Positions 1 through 11,561 of a stretch of DNA of 45,325 bases are shown one piece after another. This stretch comes from Streptococcus australis (GTDB lineage Bacteria > Bacillota > Bacilli > Lactobacillales > Streptococcaceae). The stretch's first letter is position 1, and each line of letters starts with the position of its first letter. The DNA lies in contig NZ_RJPZ01000005.1 of assembly GCF_003943615.1 (NCBI RefSeq), forward strand, positions 58,498 to 103,822, in the 5' to 3' direction. The position numbers and the translations under genes are program-made. A model generated the notes under the pieces. The model ran no database searches. It saw only the letters and a program-made list of their open reading frames with translations, and had not been told where the DNA came from.

Positions 1-68
1 AATATTTTTTTACTGCTTCTTAGTTGCTGTCGATTATAACTACCTATATTCTATCACAAAAACACAAA

Positions 69-92
69 AAAAGCCTTACAATCAAGGCTTTT
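69..92 (-). terminator. Rho-independent terminator of the peptidase S51 gene
   Basis: A 9-bp perfect stem (AAAAGCCTT / AAGGCTTTT, 6-nt loop) lies about 55 bases past the stop of the minus-strand peptidase gene. On the minus strand it runs into a stretch of seven T. The first 148 bases hold no other feature I can support. Confidence 0.8.
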
Positions 93-148
93 CATCATTC
101 GTTTCGTCAATACTTTAGTTTCGTAGATTCAGATTCGCATGATTAAAA

Positions 149-757
149 CTAGTCAATTTTCTCTATGATATTTCCAAGTTTATCTAATACAAGACAGGAA
201 TGATCATTTAGTGGAATTATTGGAACATTAACGAGTTCTTCAGCTCTATCCTTATTTGCTTTATCATTCCATGAATCATAATGGACACTAATTAAAAACT
301 GACTAAAGAGTCCTAATCCATTCTTTATCTTTATCTGATGATCTGAATTATCATTTGGTGAGACATAGACTTTTTCTCCTAATAATAGGGCTCCTGCAGA
401 AAACCCTATAACTTTCGTCCCCTTATTAAGCATATGATCGATATAATTTTTGAACTCCTGATTGACATAAGTAGCTATATATTTTTCCGTATTTCCACCA
501 CCAATGATAATTAAATCAGCATCTAGATAGCTATCAAAATCAATCTGCTCAGTGTCCAAGAGCAAGTAATCAGTGTTTAGGCTAGGAAAATGGCTTTGAA
601 AAACTTCCGTGTACTTTTTCATATAGGGTTGCCAATTATCACGAAAAACTGTAAAAATGATAATTCTTTCGATCTTCCTTGATGACACAATTTTATTAAC
701 AATCGTATGGTTCTTTATCGGCGGATTCCCACCCATCAAAAAAATTTGTTCTTTCAA
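149..757 (-). CDS. Peptidase S51 (dipeptidase E / cyanophycinase-like) family protein
   Basis: 202 aa. It resembles the class I glutamine-amidotransferase-like peptidases of family S51, which use a Ser nucleophile on a tight elbow. Visible features are the N-terminal strand IFLMGGNPP, the IIIGGGNTEKY segment near residue 85, and the nucleophile elbow GFSAGALLLGE near residues 118-128 with Ser as likely nucleophile. No signal peptide is seen, so it is probably cytoplasmic. The start is TTG; it gives the usual short N-terminus before the first strand, although its Shine-Dalgarno sequence is weak. It sits 47 bp after the acetyltransferase gene and probably shares its transcript. The substrate is unknown. 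Confidence 0.75.
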   Translation of the reverse strand: MKEQIFLMGGNPPIKNHTIVNKIVSSRKIERIIIFTVFRDNWQPYMKKYTEVFQSHFPSLNTDYLLLDTEQIDFDSYLDADLIIIGGGNTEKYIATYVNQEFKNYIDHMLNKGTKVIGFSAGALLLGEKVYVSPNDNSDHQIKIKNGLGLFSQFLISVHYDSWNDKANKDRAEELVNVPIIPLNDHSCLVLDKLGNIIEKID

Positions 758-804
758 GTTATCACACTTTCTAAAGATACATAAATGTTGGCCACGTTCT
801 GAAA

Positions 805-1233
805 TTATAATTTTTTCTTAAAATGAATAATTCTATTTGCCTCCTGAAATCCAATATTGAGATGAAATCTTATAGAATCGGTATTCGTTAAAGTACAGTT
901 ACTTGCAAATTCCTTACATCCTTTATTTTTCGCCCATTCCTCACATTTTGTACAGAGATTTTTAGCAATATCCTTTAAACGATATTCCTCGTCGACAATA
1001 ATCCCTTCTAAGAATCCAACAGGACTATATTTACAACCTTCAACATAATCAAATCTGAGTGAACATAGTGCTAGACCTACAATTGTGTCACCTTCAACTT
1101 CAGTAAAGATTGCAGTATTTTTGCCATTCGTATATCTTTTTAATTCATCAATAGCTTCTTTATCGGTCAATTGGGGCCATAATTGTTTCATTAGTTTAGC
1201 CGTTTTTATAAAATCTTTTGTTATTCCATCCAT
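805..1233 (-). CDS. GNAT acetyltransferase resembling aminoglycoside 6'-N-acetyltransferase
   Basis: 142 aa GNAT protein that would transfer an acetyl group from acetyl-CoA to an amine. The C-terminal half carries the AAC(6')-like order GFLEGIIVDEEYR, then CEEWAKNKGCKEFASN, then N-x-x-S-x-x-F-H and IGFQE. The acetyl-CoA motif, normally R/Q-x-x-G-x-G/A, reads R-L-K-D-I-A here, so the first Gly is Asp and activity is uncertain. I place the start at the ATG at 1233 because GGAGGA lies 8 nt upstream; an in-frame TTG 18 bases further up overlaps that ribosome binding site. The region is AT-rich compared with the core genes to the right. The true substrate may not be an aminoglycoside. Confidence 0.75.
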   Translation of the reverse strand: MDGITKDFIKTAKLMKQLWPQLTDKEAIDELKRYTNGKNTAIFTEVEGDTIVGLALCSLRFDYVEGCKYSPVGFLEGIIVDEEYRLKDIAKNLCTKCEEWAKNKGCKEFASNCTLTNTDSIRFHLNIGFQEANRIIHFKKKL

Positions 1234-1309
1234 ATTGATGTTCCTCCGCAAATTACAAGCAAATGTTTCGAATCATGCTGTAACTTTGTTGCTCATTGAT
1301 TGATACCAA

Positions 1310-1515
1310 TACCATCCCCTTCTACTTTTCGCTGTCTAAGATTGGAAGAGCAGAGCCACGCACTCAGCGGTTCGGACTTACCGTATCATCTCGTTGGTGT
1401 CCCTCCTCATTCTACGAGTCCTATCCCATGGGCGGAACATCTACTTCTACTTCGCTGATGCCTCAGCTCTCACCAGCAGTGATACCGCCTCAACGTGGTG
1501 CGACTGTGGGACTCA
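1310..1515. other. Unidentified GC-rich noncoding segment with several short inverted repeats
   Basis: About 200 bases between the TfoX-domain gene and the acetyltransferase gene are clearly richer in G+C than the flanks. The minus strand has many stops in all frames. Short inverted repeats are visible, for example GCTGAGGCATCAGC near 1457-1470, CGGT...ACCG near 1365-1385 and TCAC...GTGA near 1475-1490. A plus-strand frame is open through it, but it lacks a credible start and continues antisense to the next gene. I cannot match it to tmRNA, RNase P RNA, 6S RNA, a T-box or a BOX element. It may be a structured RNA or the remnant of a dispersed repeat. Confidence 0.45.
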
Positions 1516-1528
1516 AAATGGAATTCTG

Positions 1529-1852
1529 TCAATATTTCTTTTTCTTTGTTTTTGGTGCAGGTAACTCATCATACATTGAATTAAATAAGCCGGTTAAATA
1601 TTCTTTGTTGTCAACATCATCTACCAATAGCATTTCCTTTGCTCCATCATATGGTAACTCATACTTTGCATTTGGCATGTATGCTATTGCGGATTTGACA
1701 GGCTTCACTAAAAATCTATCATCATAAATTCCACCAATGATTTTCCCACGATAATAAATTATATATTCACCCATCATCGCTCTATATGATATTTCTTCCA
1801 ACTCGGATAATTGTTCTAAAATGAAATCTAAATATTCTTTACTTGAAGCCAT
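1529..1852 (-). CDS. TfoX N-terminal domain protein
   Basis: 107 aa, matching the small TfoX-N domain fold: helix MASSKEYLDFILEQL, the YRAMMGEYIIYYRGKIIGGIYDDRFLVKP core near residues 23-51, and YELPYDGAKEMLLVDD near 63-78. The family is named after the competence regulator TfoX/Sxy, but the single-domain Firmicute members have no proven role. It ends in a Lys-rich tail. A GGAGG sequence precedes the ATG. Its neighbours are small accessory genes, so context does not suggest a function. Confidence 0.8.
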   Translation of the reverse strand: MASSKEYLDFILEQLSELEEISYRAMMGEYIIYYRGKIIGGIYDDRFLVKPVKSAIAYMPNAKYELPYDGAKEMLLVDDVDNKEYLTGLFNSMYDELPAPKTKKKKY

Positions 1853-1994
1853 ACTCCACCTCCAAAATTTGCATTTGTCTACACCATTTTAATGCTAATA
1901 TTATTTCAATATATCGAAGCTTCCGTTTGCAGTAGCACACAGCCAATAACACTTCACCTTGCTCGTTTTCTTGGGTGCGCATTGCATGGGCGGA

Positions 1995-2021
1995 CTCAAA
2001 AGGTTTAGTGAACCTTTTGAG
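1995..2021 (-). terminator. Perfect 11-bp hairpin just after the rlmCD stop, lacking a U-tract
   Basis: CTCAAAAGGTT and AACCTTTTGAG pair perfectly around a 5-nt loop, starting 2 bases past the stop codon of the methyltransferase gene. In the direction of transcription it is followed by GTCCGCCCATGC rather than T residues. It may protect the 3' end or be a damaged terminator. Confidence 0.5.
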
Positions 2022-2023
2022 GA

Positions 2024-3391
<1,368 letters not shown>

Positions 3392-3408
3392 CTATCTTTC
3401 TACAAATT

Positions 3409-3443
3409 AAAAGGGATGGAGTTTGGAACACTCCTATCCCTTA
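3409..3443 (-). terminator. Terminator after the LytR-CpsA-Psr gene
   Basis: Minus-strand AAGGGATAGGAGT pairs with ACTCCATCCCTT with one bulged A and a loop of about 7 nt, then TTTAATTTG. It lies directly after the stop at 3450 and marks the probable end of the aromatic operon transcript. Confidence 0.75.
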
Positions 3444-3449
3444 ATTATA

Positions 3450-4775
3450 TCATCTTAAGCCCATTTGGGACAATTTCTTTTTATAGGCATCAAAATCGAC
3501 CAGCAGTCCTTGACCACCATACATATCGTAAGCATCGACCCAATCCCCATTTTCTGGAATGGTAATACGTTCAATCCCCTTGCCGGCACTTCCGACTAAG
3601 CCAATCCCGTTGGTTAACAAGAAGGAGAACGGTACATTTGTCGAGGTCATAGCGAAGACCTTTCCTAGTGCTTCAGAACCTGTGAAGAGCTTGGTTGGAT
3701 CCTTGATTTGGTGCACAATGGCAGACATAACTTCTTGTTGGCGTCTCGTCCGTCCAAAGTCTCCCTCATCATCTTTACGGAAACGAGCATAGTTGAGGAG
3801 GGTCCGGCCATCCATCCGTTGTTTTCCAACCTTAATGGTCTGATTCGGAACGACCCCATCCTTCATATTCAAGTCATCCGGAACTTCAACCTCAGAAACG
3901 GTTTCACCATCAATGGTGGAGAACTGTGCATTCATCTCCACCCCATTCGGGAAGAGGGTATCGATGGCTGTCGCAAAGGTTTGGAAATCGACCATAGCAT
4001 AGTATTGGATATCAATGTCAAAGTTATCCTTAAGCATCTGACGGACCAATTCCGCCCCTTGATTGTTATTCTGCTCTCCAATGGTAAAGGCCGTATTGAG
4101 CTTCTGGTCATAGTAATCTGGGTAGTCTGGATCCGTCTGCTGGCTGACGCCATCAATATGGACCAGAGTATCCCGCATGAAGCTGACCAATTTTACCTTG
4201 CCATCCTTGTTGTTAACATTGACAACCATGATGGAGTCTGTTCGAGTCTCAGACGAGCTTTCCCCTATTCGACCATCTGTTCCCAAGATAAGGATATTGA
4301 CCCCATCACTGGTCTTCTGGCCATTAAAATACTCTTTAACAGCTGGTTGAGCATTGGTCCCACCAGGTTTGCTGTTCAAGCCTTTGATAAACATAAAGAC
4401 CATTCCACCAAGAACCAATAATAAGAAAACAGCAATCCACTTTAAAATACGTTTGAAGCGGATTTTTCTTCCCTTCTTACGTTTGGGAAGACCTGCTACT
4501 TCCTCCCGATTCTTTTTATTGGATTTGGCTTTATCCTTTCGGCTACGTGATGGATAGACAGGTAATTCTTCAGACTCATTTTCTCCTCTAGTCGAAGAAG
4601 CCCCAGACTCTTCAGCACTTGCTGAAACGGGGTCATCTTGGAAACGTCCCTCTGATTTATTTTTTAGGTACTTGTATTCCGACTGCTCTTTCTCGTTCAG
4701 GTAATGGTAGTTGGAATAAAGGTAATCCAATCTCTTTTGTTCATGATAGGATAGGTTTTCTGATTCTCTACTCAT
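3450..4775 (-). CDS. psr: LytR-CpsA-Psr family protein (cell wall polymer ligase)
   Basis: 441 aa. A long charged cytoplasmic N-terminus (about 1-105, rich in Lys, Glu and Ser) leads to one membrane helix (about 107-130) and an extracellular LCP domain (about 155-380). LCP hallmarks are ILILGTDGR, ETRTDSIMVV, SFMRDTLVHI, the KLNTAF motif and NYARFRKDDEGDFGRTRRQQ. The family transfers undecaprenyl-linked polymers such as teichoic acid or capsule to peptidoglycan. The N-terminal extension is longer than in LytR or CpsA. The start overlaps the pheA stop as ATGA, so translation is probably coupled. The same pheA-psr adjacency is known in pneumococci. The exact polymer cannot be read from sequence. 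Confidence 0.9.
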   Translation of the reverse strand: MSRESENLSYHEQKRLDYLYSNYHYLNEKEQSEYKYLKNKSEGRFQDDPVSASAEESGASSTRGENESEELPVYPSRSRKDKAKSNKKNREEVAGLPKRKKGRKIRFKRILKWIAVFLLLVLGGMVFMFIKGLNSKPGGTNAQPAVKEYFNGQKTSDGVNILILGTDGRIGESSSETRTDSIMVVNVNNKDGKVKLVSFMRDTLVHIDGVSQQTDPDYPDYYDQKLNTAFTIGEQNNNQGAELVRQMLKDNFDIDIQYYAMVDFQTFATAIDTLFPNGVEMNAQFSTIDGETVSEVEVPDDLNMKDGVVPNQTIKVGKQRMDGRTLLNYARFRKDDEGDFGRTRRQQEVMSAIVHQIKDPTKLFTGSEALGKVFAMTSTNVPFSFLLTNGIGLVGSAGKGIERITIPENGDWVDAYDMYGGQGLLVDFDAYKKKLSQMGLR

Positions 4776-5616
4776 ACGTTCTCCGTTTCATTGTCTTTTA
4801 GCACATAGACCGAATAGTGGCCTAAGGTTTTGATGGATACTCCTAGGGACTCCAGTTCTTGATAGGCAGAAGCAAACAGTAATTCGTCAGCATCCACCAC
4901 ATCGATGATAAAAAAATATTCCCCTAGCGCCGTCTTTAAAGGACGACTCTCAATTTTTGTTAAATTTAATTCTCTTGAAGCAAATGTAGATAGGGCCTGA
5001 CATAATGAACCTGCGATATTACTTGGCAACGTGATGGCCAGACTTTCCTTGCAGGCAACACTCTTTAAGGAACAACTGCTTTCAAAAGGTCGCTGACCAA
5101 GAATCCAAAAGCGGGTATAATTCTGATCCATCTCTTGAATATTACTGGCTACAACTTCCAGACCATATTCATCCTTGGCCTCCAAAGGCGCAATGGCTGC
5201 AATAGGTAGTTCTGGATGTTGAGAGACATATCGAGCCGCATAGGAAGTCGAAGTTGTCATCTCCAGTCTGGCTTGAGGGAAATGCTCTTGGACATAGGCT
5301 TTTCCCTGGGCTAATGCCTGTGGATGTGAATAGATCACTTCAATGGCTTGATCCTGCTTAACGGCCAAGAGTTGTTGCTTAATGGGATAAACCACTTCTG
5401 CGATAGCCTGGAAACTGGCCTGGTGAAAGAGATAGTCAATCGTCTCATGGACACTGCCTTCGATGGAATTCTCAACAGGGATGACCGCATAATCTACTTG
5501 ATGGGATTCATAGGCTTTCAATACCTCAGTAATAGATCCATAAGGGCACAATGCAGCGTCTTGAAAACTTTCTAGAGCTACATGATGGGTAAAGGATCCC
5601 TTAGGACCTAGATAAG

Positions 5617-5626
<10 letters not shown>
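4772..5626 (-). CDS. pheA: Prephenate dehydratase
   Basis: 284 aa monofunctional enzyme turning prephenate into phenylpyruvate for phenylalanine. The catalytic domain covers about 1-180 (start YLGPKGSFTH, IPVENSIEGSVHETID, and the TRFWILG motif with the catalytic Thr). A C-terminal ACT domain (about 195-275) contains the ESRP motif, which in this family binds Phe for feedback inhibition; the usual GALV partner motif is altered to AGSL. There is no chorismate mutase domain, so that activity must come from another locus. It overlaps aroK by 10 bases and psr by 4, showing a tight operon. Confidence 0.95.
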
Positions 5627-7381
<1,755 letters not shown>

Positions 7382-7405
7382 TTATCCCTTCAAGCTTTTC
7401 TAAAA

Positions 7406-7434
7406 ATTTTACCATAAAAAACAGCCATTTTCAA
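7406..7434 (-). promoter_or_regulatory. Promoter of aroA downstream of the repeat element
   Basis: Minus strand shows -35 TTGAAA (7429-7434), a 17-base spacer and -10 TAAAAT (7406-7411) with an extended TG motif (TGGTAAAAT). It is placed 28 bases before the aroA start and just outside the repeat element at 7474-7649, so it can restore transcription beyond that element. Confidence 0.7.
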
Positions 7435-7473
7435 CGTTCACTTGGAAGGACCTCCAAGAGGGGAGAGAAAAAG

Positions 7474-7649
7474 AGAGTGGGACAGAAATCGGTCATTCGT
7501 TAGAATCCGATTTCGTTGTCCCACCTCCGCACAGTTGAGTAGGGCTGTAAAAGCTGATGAAATCAGCCTAGTAGAGCCCACTCAACCACTGCGTCTTGCG
7601 CGACAATCCAAAGACAATTGAGAGGCTAGGACTTTTGTCCCAGCCTCTC
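7474..7649 (+). repeat. Dispersed 3'-end element, copy 1 (within the aromatic operon)
   Basis: 176-bp noncoding element, in the orientation that begins GAGAGTGGGACAGAAATC and ends GTCCCAGCCTCTC; these two ends are imperfect inverted repeats. It folds into three hairpins: GTGGGAC-GAAATCGG with CCGATTTC-GTCCCAC; GTTGAGT-GGGCT with AGCCC-ACTCAAC enclosing GCTGATgaaATCAGC; and GAGAGGCTAGGAC with GTCCCAGCCTCTC. It ends two bases from the stop codon of the UPF0342 gene. No open frame of credible size and no flanking target duplication are seen. Confidence 0.9.
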
Positions 7650-7651
7650 CC

Positions 7652-7990
7652 TTATTTAAATAAATCTTGAACTGGATCAAAAATAATCCGTTCAATATCT
7701 CCTAGATAAACAGATAGTTGCTGTTGTTTTGTGAAAAATTCATTCACAATTGGGTTTCCTTGTAATTTTCCTGCAAAGTCTTGCATCTTCTTTTGTTGGT
7801 CTTCAGTTGGCATTTGACCAGACTGGATAACCCCATGAATTTCTTGTTGGAAAGCAAGGTACTCTCCGAATAAAGCTTTTGCATCTGCATCTGCATCAAT
7901 AGCTTCCTTACTAGCAAGGACGGCTTTGTATTCTGGTAAATCACGGATTCCTCGTGACAACTCATTGGCTAGATCATAAATATTTGACAT
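7652..7990 (-). CDS. UPF0342 (YlbF/YheA-like) helical protein
   Basis: 112 aa, all-helical, acidic, no membrane segment. It matches the streptococcal UPF0342 family related to B. subtilis YlbF, YmcA and Yhe[23 protein letters not shown], then a long helix with [16 protein letters not shown] and a C-terminal [13 protein letters not shown]. YlbF/YmcA proteins act with RNase Y, but the UPF0342 branch has no assigned role. The start has AAGGAG 8 bases upstream, and a TATAAT box (8023-8028) suggests its own promoter. It is always curious to find it inside the shikimate cluster between tyrA and aroA. Confidence 0.85.
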   Translation of the reverse strand: MSNIYDLANELSRGIRDLPEYKAVLASKEAIDADADAKALFGEYLAFQQEIHGVIQSGQMPTEDQQKKMQDFAGKLQGNPIVNEFFTKQQQLSVYLGDIERIIFDPVQDLFK

Positions 7991-8089
7991 GTGATTTCTC
8001 CTTAACGATTTGGTTTCATTCTATTATACAAAGATTATTTTACATATTGTATTAGAAACTACTATTTTAATAAAAATCCTACTTGGGAC

Positions 8090-9196
8090 CTATTTGATGA
8101 CCACACTATAATCTGTTTGTTCTGTAATCAGGGCTTCAGCCCGTGCTTGATCCGCAGCTGTCTTGAAGGAAATCTGGAGAATCCCGTAGACATCTTCCCG
8201 GTTTTCCTCATTGATATGAATATTGACCAAGGAAGTCCCACGAAGCAACTCCAAGATCCGAAGGATGACATCTTCTTCGTCTGGTACATCCACAAAAATG
8301 TCGAAGGTACTTTCCACCCCTCCTCGTTTGTGGATCTGCATGTGCTGGCGTTGCTCCCGACTACGATCAAAGAAGGACCAGATCGCATCTTCTTGCCCTT
8401 GGCGAATCATGTCGGCCACTTGGTCAAGGCGGTGCTGAAAATCGGCAATCCGATCGAGAACAGAATTTGTATTGGACAACAAGATAGAAGTCCACATGCT
8501 GGGCTCACTCTCCGCAATCCGCGTCATGTCTCGAAATCCTCCTGCAGCAAAGCGACCTGCTAAGCTGTGATCCTCTGTATAAGCCGCTGCTTGTCCCATA
8601 AGGGTTGCAGCCAATACGTGAGGAAAGTGACTGATTTGAGAAGTAACTCGATCGTGTTCAATAGGATCCACCTCGATGAAACGGGCCCCAAGCCCTGAGA
8701 GCAAATCCTTCATTTCCAAAATAGCACTGGGATCAGTTGCAAGGGTTGGAGTAAAAATGTAATAGGCATTTTCAAAGAGAGTGGAATCTGCAGAGGCAGC
8801 CCCTGTCTTGTGACTCCCTGCCATGGGATGCCCACCGACAAAACGGACTGGAAGATGCTTAAAAGCTTCTTGACCTGCTTTTACAATGGCCCCCTTGGTC
8901 GAACCCACATCCGTTACAATAACCCCTTCTTTTAGTGGCATTTTTGACAATTGCTGAAAGGTTTGCATCGTTTGCTTCACAGGTAAGGAAACAATGATGA
9001 CATCTGCTTTAGAAGCAAACTCTTCAAGATTGGCCGTCACCTGATCAACAATCCTATTCTTCAAAGCAATATCCCGTGAGGCTTGACTGCGATTATAGCC
9101 TAATAGGGTAACTTCCGGATGGGCTTTTCGTATGCCCATAGCTAACGAAGCTCCGATCAGTCCTAGACCGACGATATAAACAACCTTTTCTTCCAT
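8090..9196 (-). CDS. tyrA: Prephenate dehydrogenase
   Basis: 368 aa, converts prephenate to 4-hydroxyphenylpyruvate with NAD(P)+ for tyrosine. An N-terminal Rossmann domain begins with YIVGLGLIGASLAMGI (GxGxxG). It continues with VIVSLPVKQT, VTDVGSTKGAIV and FVGGHPMAGSHKTG, the last holding the catalytic His region, then an all-helical dimerisation domain (about 180-285). A C-terminal ACT domain (about 297-365, TFDIFVDVPDEED...) probably gives tyrosine feedback control. GGAG precedes the ATG by about 6 bases, and the gene starts 12 bases after aroC. Confidence 0.95.
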   Translation of the reverse strand: MEEKVVYIVGLGLIGASLAMGIRKAHPEVTLLGYNRSQASRDIALKNRIVDQVTANLEEFASKADVIIVSLPVKQTMQTFQQLSKMPLKEGVIVTDVGSTKGAIVKAGQEAFKHLPVRFVGGHPMAGSHKTGAASADSTLFENAYYIFTPTLATDPSAILEMKDLLSGLGARFIEVDPIEHDRVTSQISHFPHVLAATLMGQAAAYTEDHSLAGRFAAGGFRDMTRIAESEPSMWTSILLSNTNSVLDRIADFQHRLDQVADMIRQGQEDAIWSFFDRSREQRQHMQIHKRGGVESTFDIFVDVPDEEDVILRILELLRGTSLVNIHINEENREDVYGILQISFKTAADQARAEALITEQTDYSVVIK

Positions 9197-9208
9197 ATAT
9201 ATCTCCAG

Positions 9209-10375
9209 TTAGAAAGCTTTGGTATAGGCCCGATGTCGCTCGACAGCTTCCATCAATTCCTCCAGATTATCAGAAGAGAACTTATTCAAGACTTCTGTGG
9301 CTAAGACCGTTGCCACCACAGCCTCCATGACAACTCCCGCAGCTGGAAGTGCTGTTGGGTCACTCCGCTCCACCGTTGCCTTATATGGCTCATGCGTTTC
9401 AATATCGACACTCATGAGGGGCTTATAAAGGGTCGGGATTGGCTTCATAACCCCACGGACAATAATGGGCTCCCCATTGGTCATGCCTCCTTCAAATCCG
9501 CCTAAATGATTGGTTCGACGGGTATAACCATTTTGTTGGGACCAGAGGATTTCGTCCATGACCTGACTGCCTTTGCGACGACCAGCTTCAAAGCCCATTC
9601 CGAATTCTACTCCTTTAAAGGCGTTGATGGAGACAACCCCTTGAGCAATTTTGGCATCCAATTTCTTGTCCCATTGGACAAAAGATCCTAGACCAACAGG
9701 CACACCACCTACAATGGTTTCAACGATCCCTCCGATGGTCTCTCCTTCTTTCTTCACGCTATCGATATAGGCCTTGATTTCTTCCTCTCGCTCTCGATTG
9801 ACAATAGAAACCTCGGATTGAGCGACCGCTTCTTTGATTTGCGAAACCGTAAGATTTTCTGGAACCTCTACTTCGATGCAACCGAAATTAACGATGTGGC
9901 TGGCTACTTGGATCCCAATCTCTTCTAATAACCGTTTGGCTACTGCACCAACTGCTACCCGCATCGTTGTTTCCCGTGCAGATGACCTCTCCAAGGAGTT
10001 GCGTAAGTCATCAAAACGGTACTTGATCCCACCCACCAAATCAGCGTGGCCTGGACGAGGCTTAGTAATTTTCCGAAGCCCCTTTTTCTTTTCCTCCACA
10101 TCACTGACAGACATAATCTCCAGCCATTTTTGATGGTCTAAGTTGGTGACATGCAAGGTGATGGGCCCTCCCATGGTCAAGCCATGGCGAACTCCGGAGG
10201 TGATCTCGACCTGATCGCTTTCAATCTTCATCCGTGCTCCACGACCGTAGCCACCCTGACGACGTTTTAACTCAGCATTGATAAAATCAGCCGTCAAAGG
10301 CAGTCCTGCAGGCACTCCTTCAATAATGGCTGTTAGTCGTGGTCCGTGTGATTCTCCTGCTGTTAAATAACGCAT
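9209..10375 (-). CDS. aroC: Chorismate synthase
   Basis: 388 aa FMN-dependent lyase turning EPSP into chorismate. Signatures are [20 protein letters not shown] at the start, [12 protein letters not shown] (about 40-51), the [18 protein letters not shown] block (about 130-147) and [13 protein letters not shown] (about 300-310). I choose the ATG at 10375 because AAAGGAG lies 5 bases upstream and the family always starts [11 protein letters not shown]; a longer in-frame reading to 10447 would overlap aroB. It lies 20 bases after aroB. Confidence 0.96.
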   Translation of the reverse strand: MRYLTAGESHGPRLTAIIEGVPAGLPLTADFINAELKRRQGGYGRGARMKIESDQVEITSGVRHGLTMGGPITLHVTNLDHQKWLEIMSVSDVEEKKKGLRKITKPRPGHADLVGGIKYRFDDLRNSLERSSARETTMRVAVGAVAKRLLEEIGIQVASHIVNFGCIEVEVPENLTVSQIKEAVAQSEVSIVNREREEEIKAYIDSVKKEGETIGGIVETIVGGVPVGLGSFVQWDKKLDAKIAQGVVSINAFKGVEFGMGFEAGRRKGSQVMDEILWSQQNGYTRRTNHLGGFEGGMTNGEPIIVRGVMKPIPTLYKPLMSVDIETHEPYKATVERSDPTALPAAGVVMEAVVATVLATEVLNKFSSDNLEELMEAVERHRAYTKAF

Positions 10376-10395
10376 GGTATCTCCTTTGTCGGTTT

Positions 10396-11460
10396 CTAGT
10401 TTAAGAAGTCTCTCATTTCTTCCAATAGGACTGGATGAATCTGACAAGTCCCAATTTCTGGTACCAAAACGAGTTTCAATTGATTGCCCCTAGCCTTCTT
10501 GTCCAAGGTCAAGGCCTGATAAAGCTTTTCCTTATCCCATCTATGGAATTCTACTGGTAAGCCAAATTTCTGACACATTTGGCGAATGGCCTGCGTTAAT
10601 CCCGCTTGGACCAATCCCTTGGCTTCTGCCACCTTAGTGACTTGCACCATCCCTATCGCTACGGCTTCTCCGTGCATGACCTGGCCATAACCTGCAGTCG
10701 CTTCAATGGCGTGACCAAGGGTATGACCAAAATTCAAGTAAAGACGGATGCCCTGGTCTAGCTCATCTTCGACGACCATCTTGCGCTTGACTTGACAGGA
10801 ATGAGCAATCAGGGATTCTGCATGCTCATAAATAGACTCGATGGAGCCATCCATTCCTTCCAATTCTTCCCATAATTCTGGATCCTCAATGAGTCCATAC
10901 TTGATGACCTCTCCCATGCCCTCGATCAACTCACGCTGGCCAAGGGTCCGTAGTACCTCAGGGTCAATCAAGACTCCATCAGGTTGGGCAAAGGTTCCTA
11001 CCATGTTTTTAGCATAGAGCGTATTCACTCCAGTCTTGCCTCCAATAGAGGAGTCAACCTGAGCCGTCAAACTAGTTGGTACTTGGACAAAATGAATCCC
11101 ACGCATATAAGTGGAAGCCACAAAACCAGCTAGATCTCCGACAACGCCACCACCCAGAGCAAGAATTCCATCCGATCGTGTCATGCCATTTTTCGCTAAA
11201 AATTCATAGACTTTTTGAACGGTTGTCAGATTTTTACTAGATTCCCCTTCCAGAAACTCATAGCTAACGACTGTAAATCCTTCACTTTCAAGAGATTTCA
11301 CTACCTGACTTGCATAAAGGGATCCTACATGGTTGTCTGTTATGACTGCTACTTTTTGAGGTTCCCATAAATGACTGAGCCAGGTTCCAACCTTTTGGAT
11401 TGCTCCATTCTCAATGGCAATCTCATAACCATTCTTTGGTAGGTCAACATTCACCTTCAT
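10396..11460 (-). CDS. aroB: 3-dehydroquinate synthase
   Basis: 354 aa NAD- and metal-dependent cyclase making 3-dehydroquinate from DAHP. The NAD-binding [19 protein letters not shown] (about 102-120) and IGGKTGVN (about 138-145) are clear. Metal-ligand positions fit E in [14 protein letters not shown] (about 185), H in [11 protein letters not shown] (about 244) and H in [10 protein letters not shown] (about 262). A GGAGAA Shine-Dalgarno precedes the ATG. It is separated from aroE by 101 bases that hold a hairpin and a weak promoter. Confidence 0.96.
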   Translation of the reverse strand: MKVNVDLPKNGYEIAIENGAIQKVGTWLSHLWEPQKVAVITDNHVGSLYASQVVKSLESEGFTVVSYEFLEGESSKNLTTVQKVYEFLAKNGMTRSDGILALGGGVVGDLAGFVASTYMRGIHFVQVPTSLTAQVDSSIGGKTGVNTLYAKNMVGTFAQPDGVLIDPEVLRTLGQRELIEGMGEVIKYGLIEDPELWEELEGMDGSIESIYEHAESLIAHSCQVKRKMVVEDELDQGIRLYLNFGHTLGHAIEATAGYGQVMHGEAVAIGMVQVTKVAEAKGLVQAGLTQAIRQMCQKFGLPVEFHRWDKEKLYQALTLDKKARGNQLKLVLVPEIGTCQIHPVLLEEMRDFLN

Positions 11461-11519
11461 AAGGTTCTCCTTTCAAATCCATGTGAAAAATATTACAATT
11501 TCACTATTGTATAAAAATA

Positions 11520-11556
11520 GAAAACAGAGGTCACTTGATTAAGTTTTTCTGTTTTC
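11520..11556 (-). terminator. Weak intrinsic terminator or attenuator between aroE and aroB
   Basis: GAAAACAGA pairs perfectly with TCTGTTTTC over a 19-nt loop, and the minus strand continues TATTTTTATAC. This T-rich tail also contains a TACAAT that, with GTGACC 17 bases upstream, could be a weak -10/-35 for aroB. The low stability suggests partial termination only. Confidence 0.45.
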
Positions 11557-11561
11557 TTGCA

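Noticed and set aside
1296..1727. Plus-strand 143-codon open frame across the GC-rich segment
   Set aside because: It has no ribosome binding site, resembles no protein, and its second half is antisense to the TfoX-domain gene.
3708..4421. 237-codon plus-strand frame antisense to psr
   Set aside because: It is a shadow of a well-supported LytR-CpsA-Psr gene with no start signal of its own.
8117..8563. 148-codon plus-strand frame antisense to tyrA
   Set aside because: It lies within a clear prephenate dehydrogenase and has no family resemblance.
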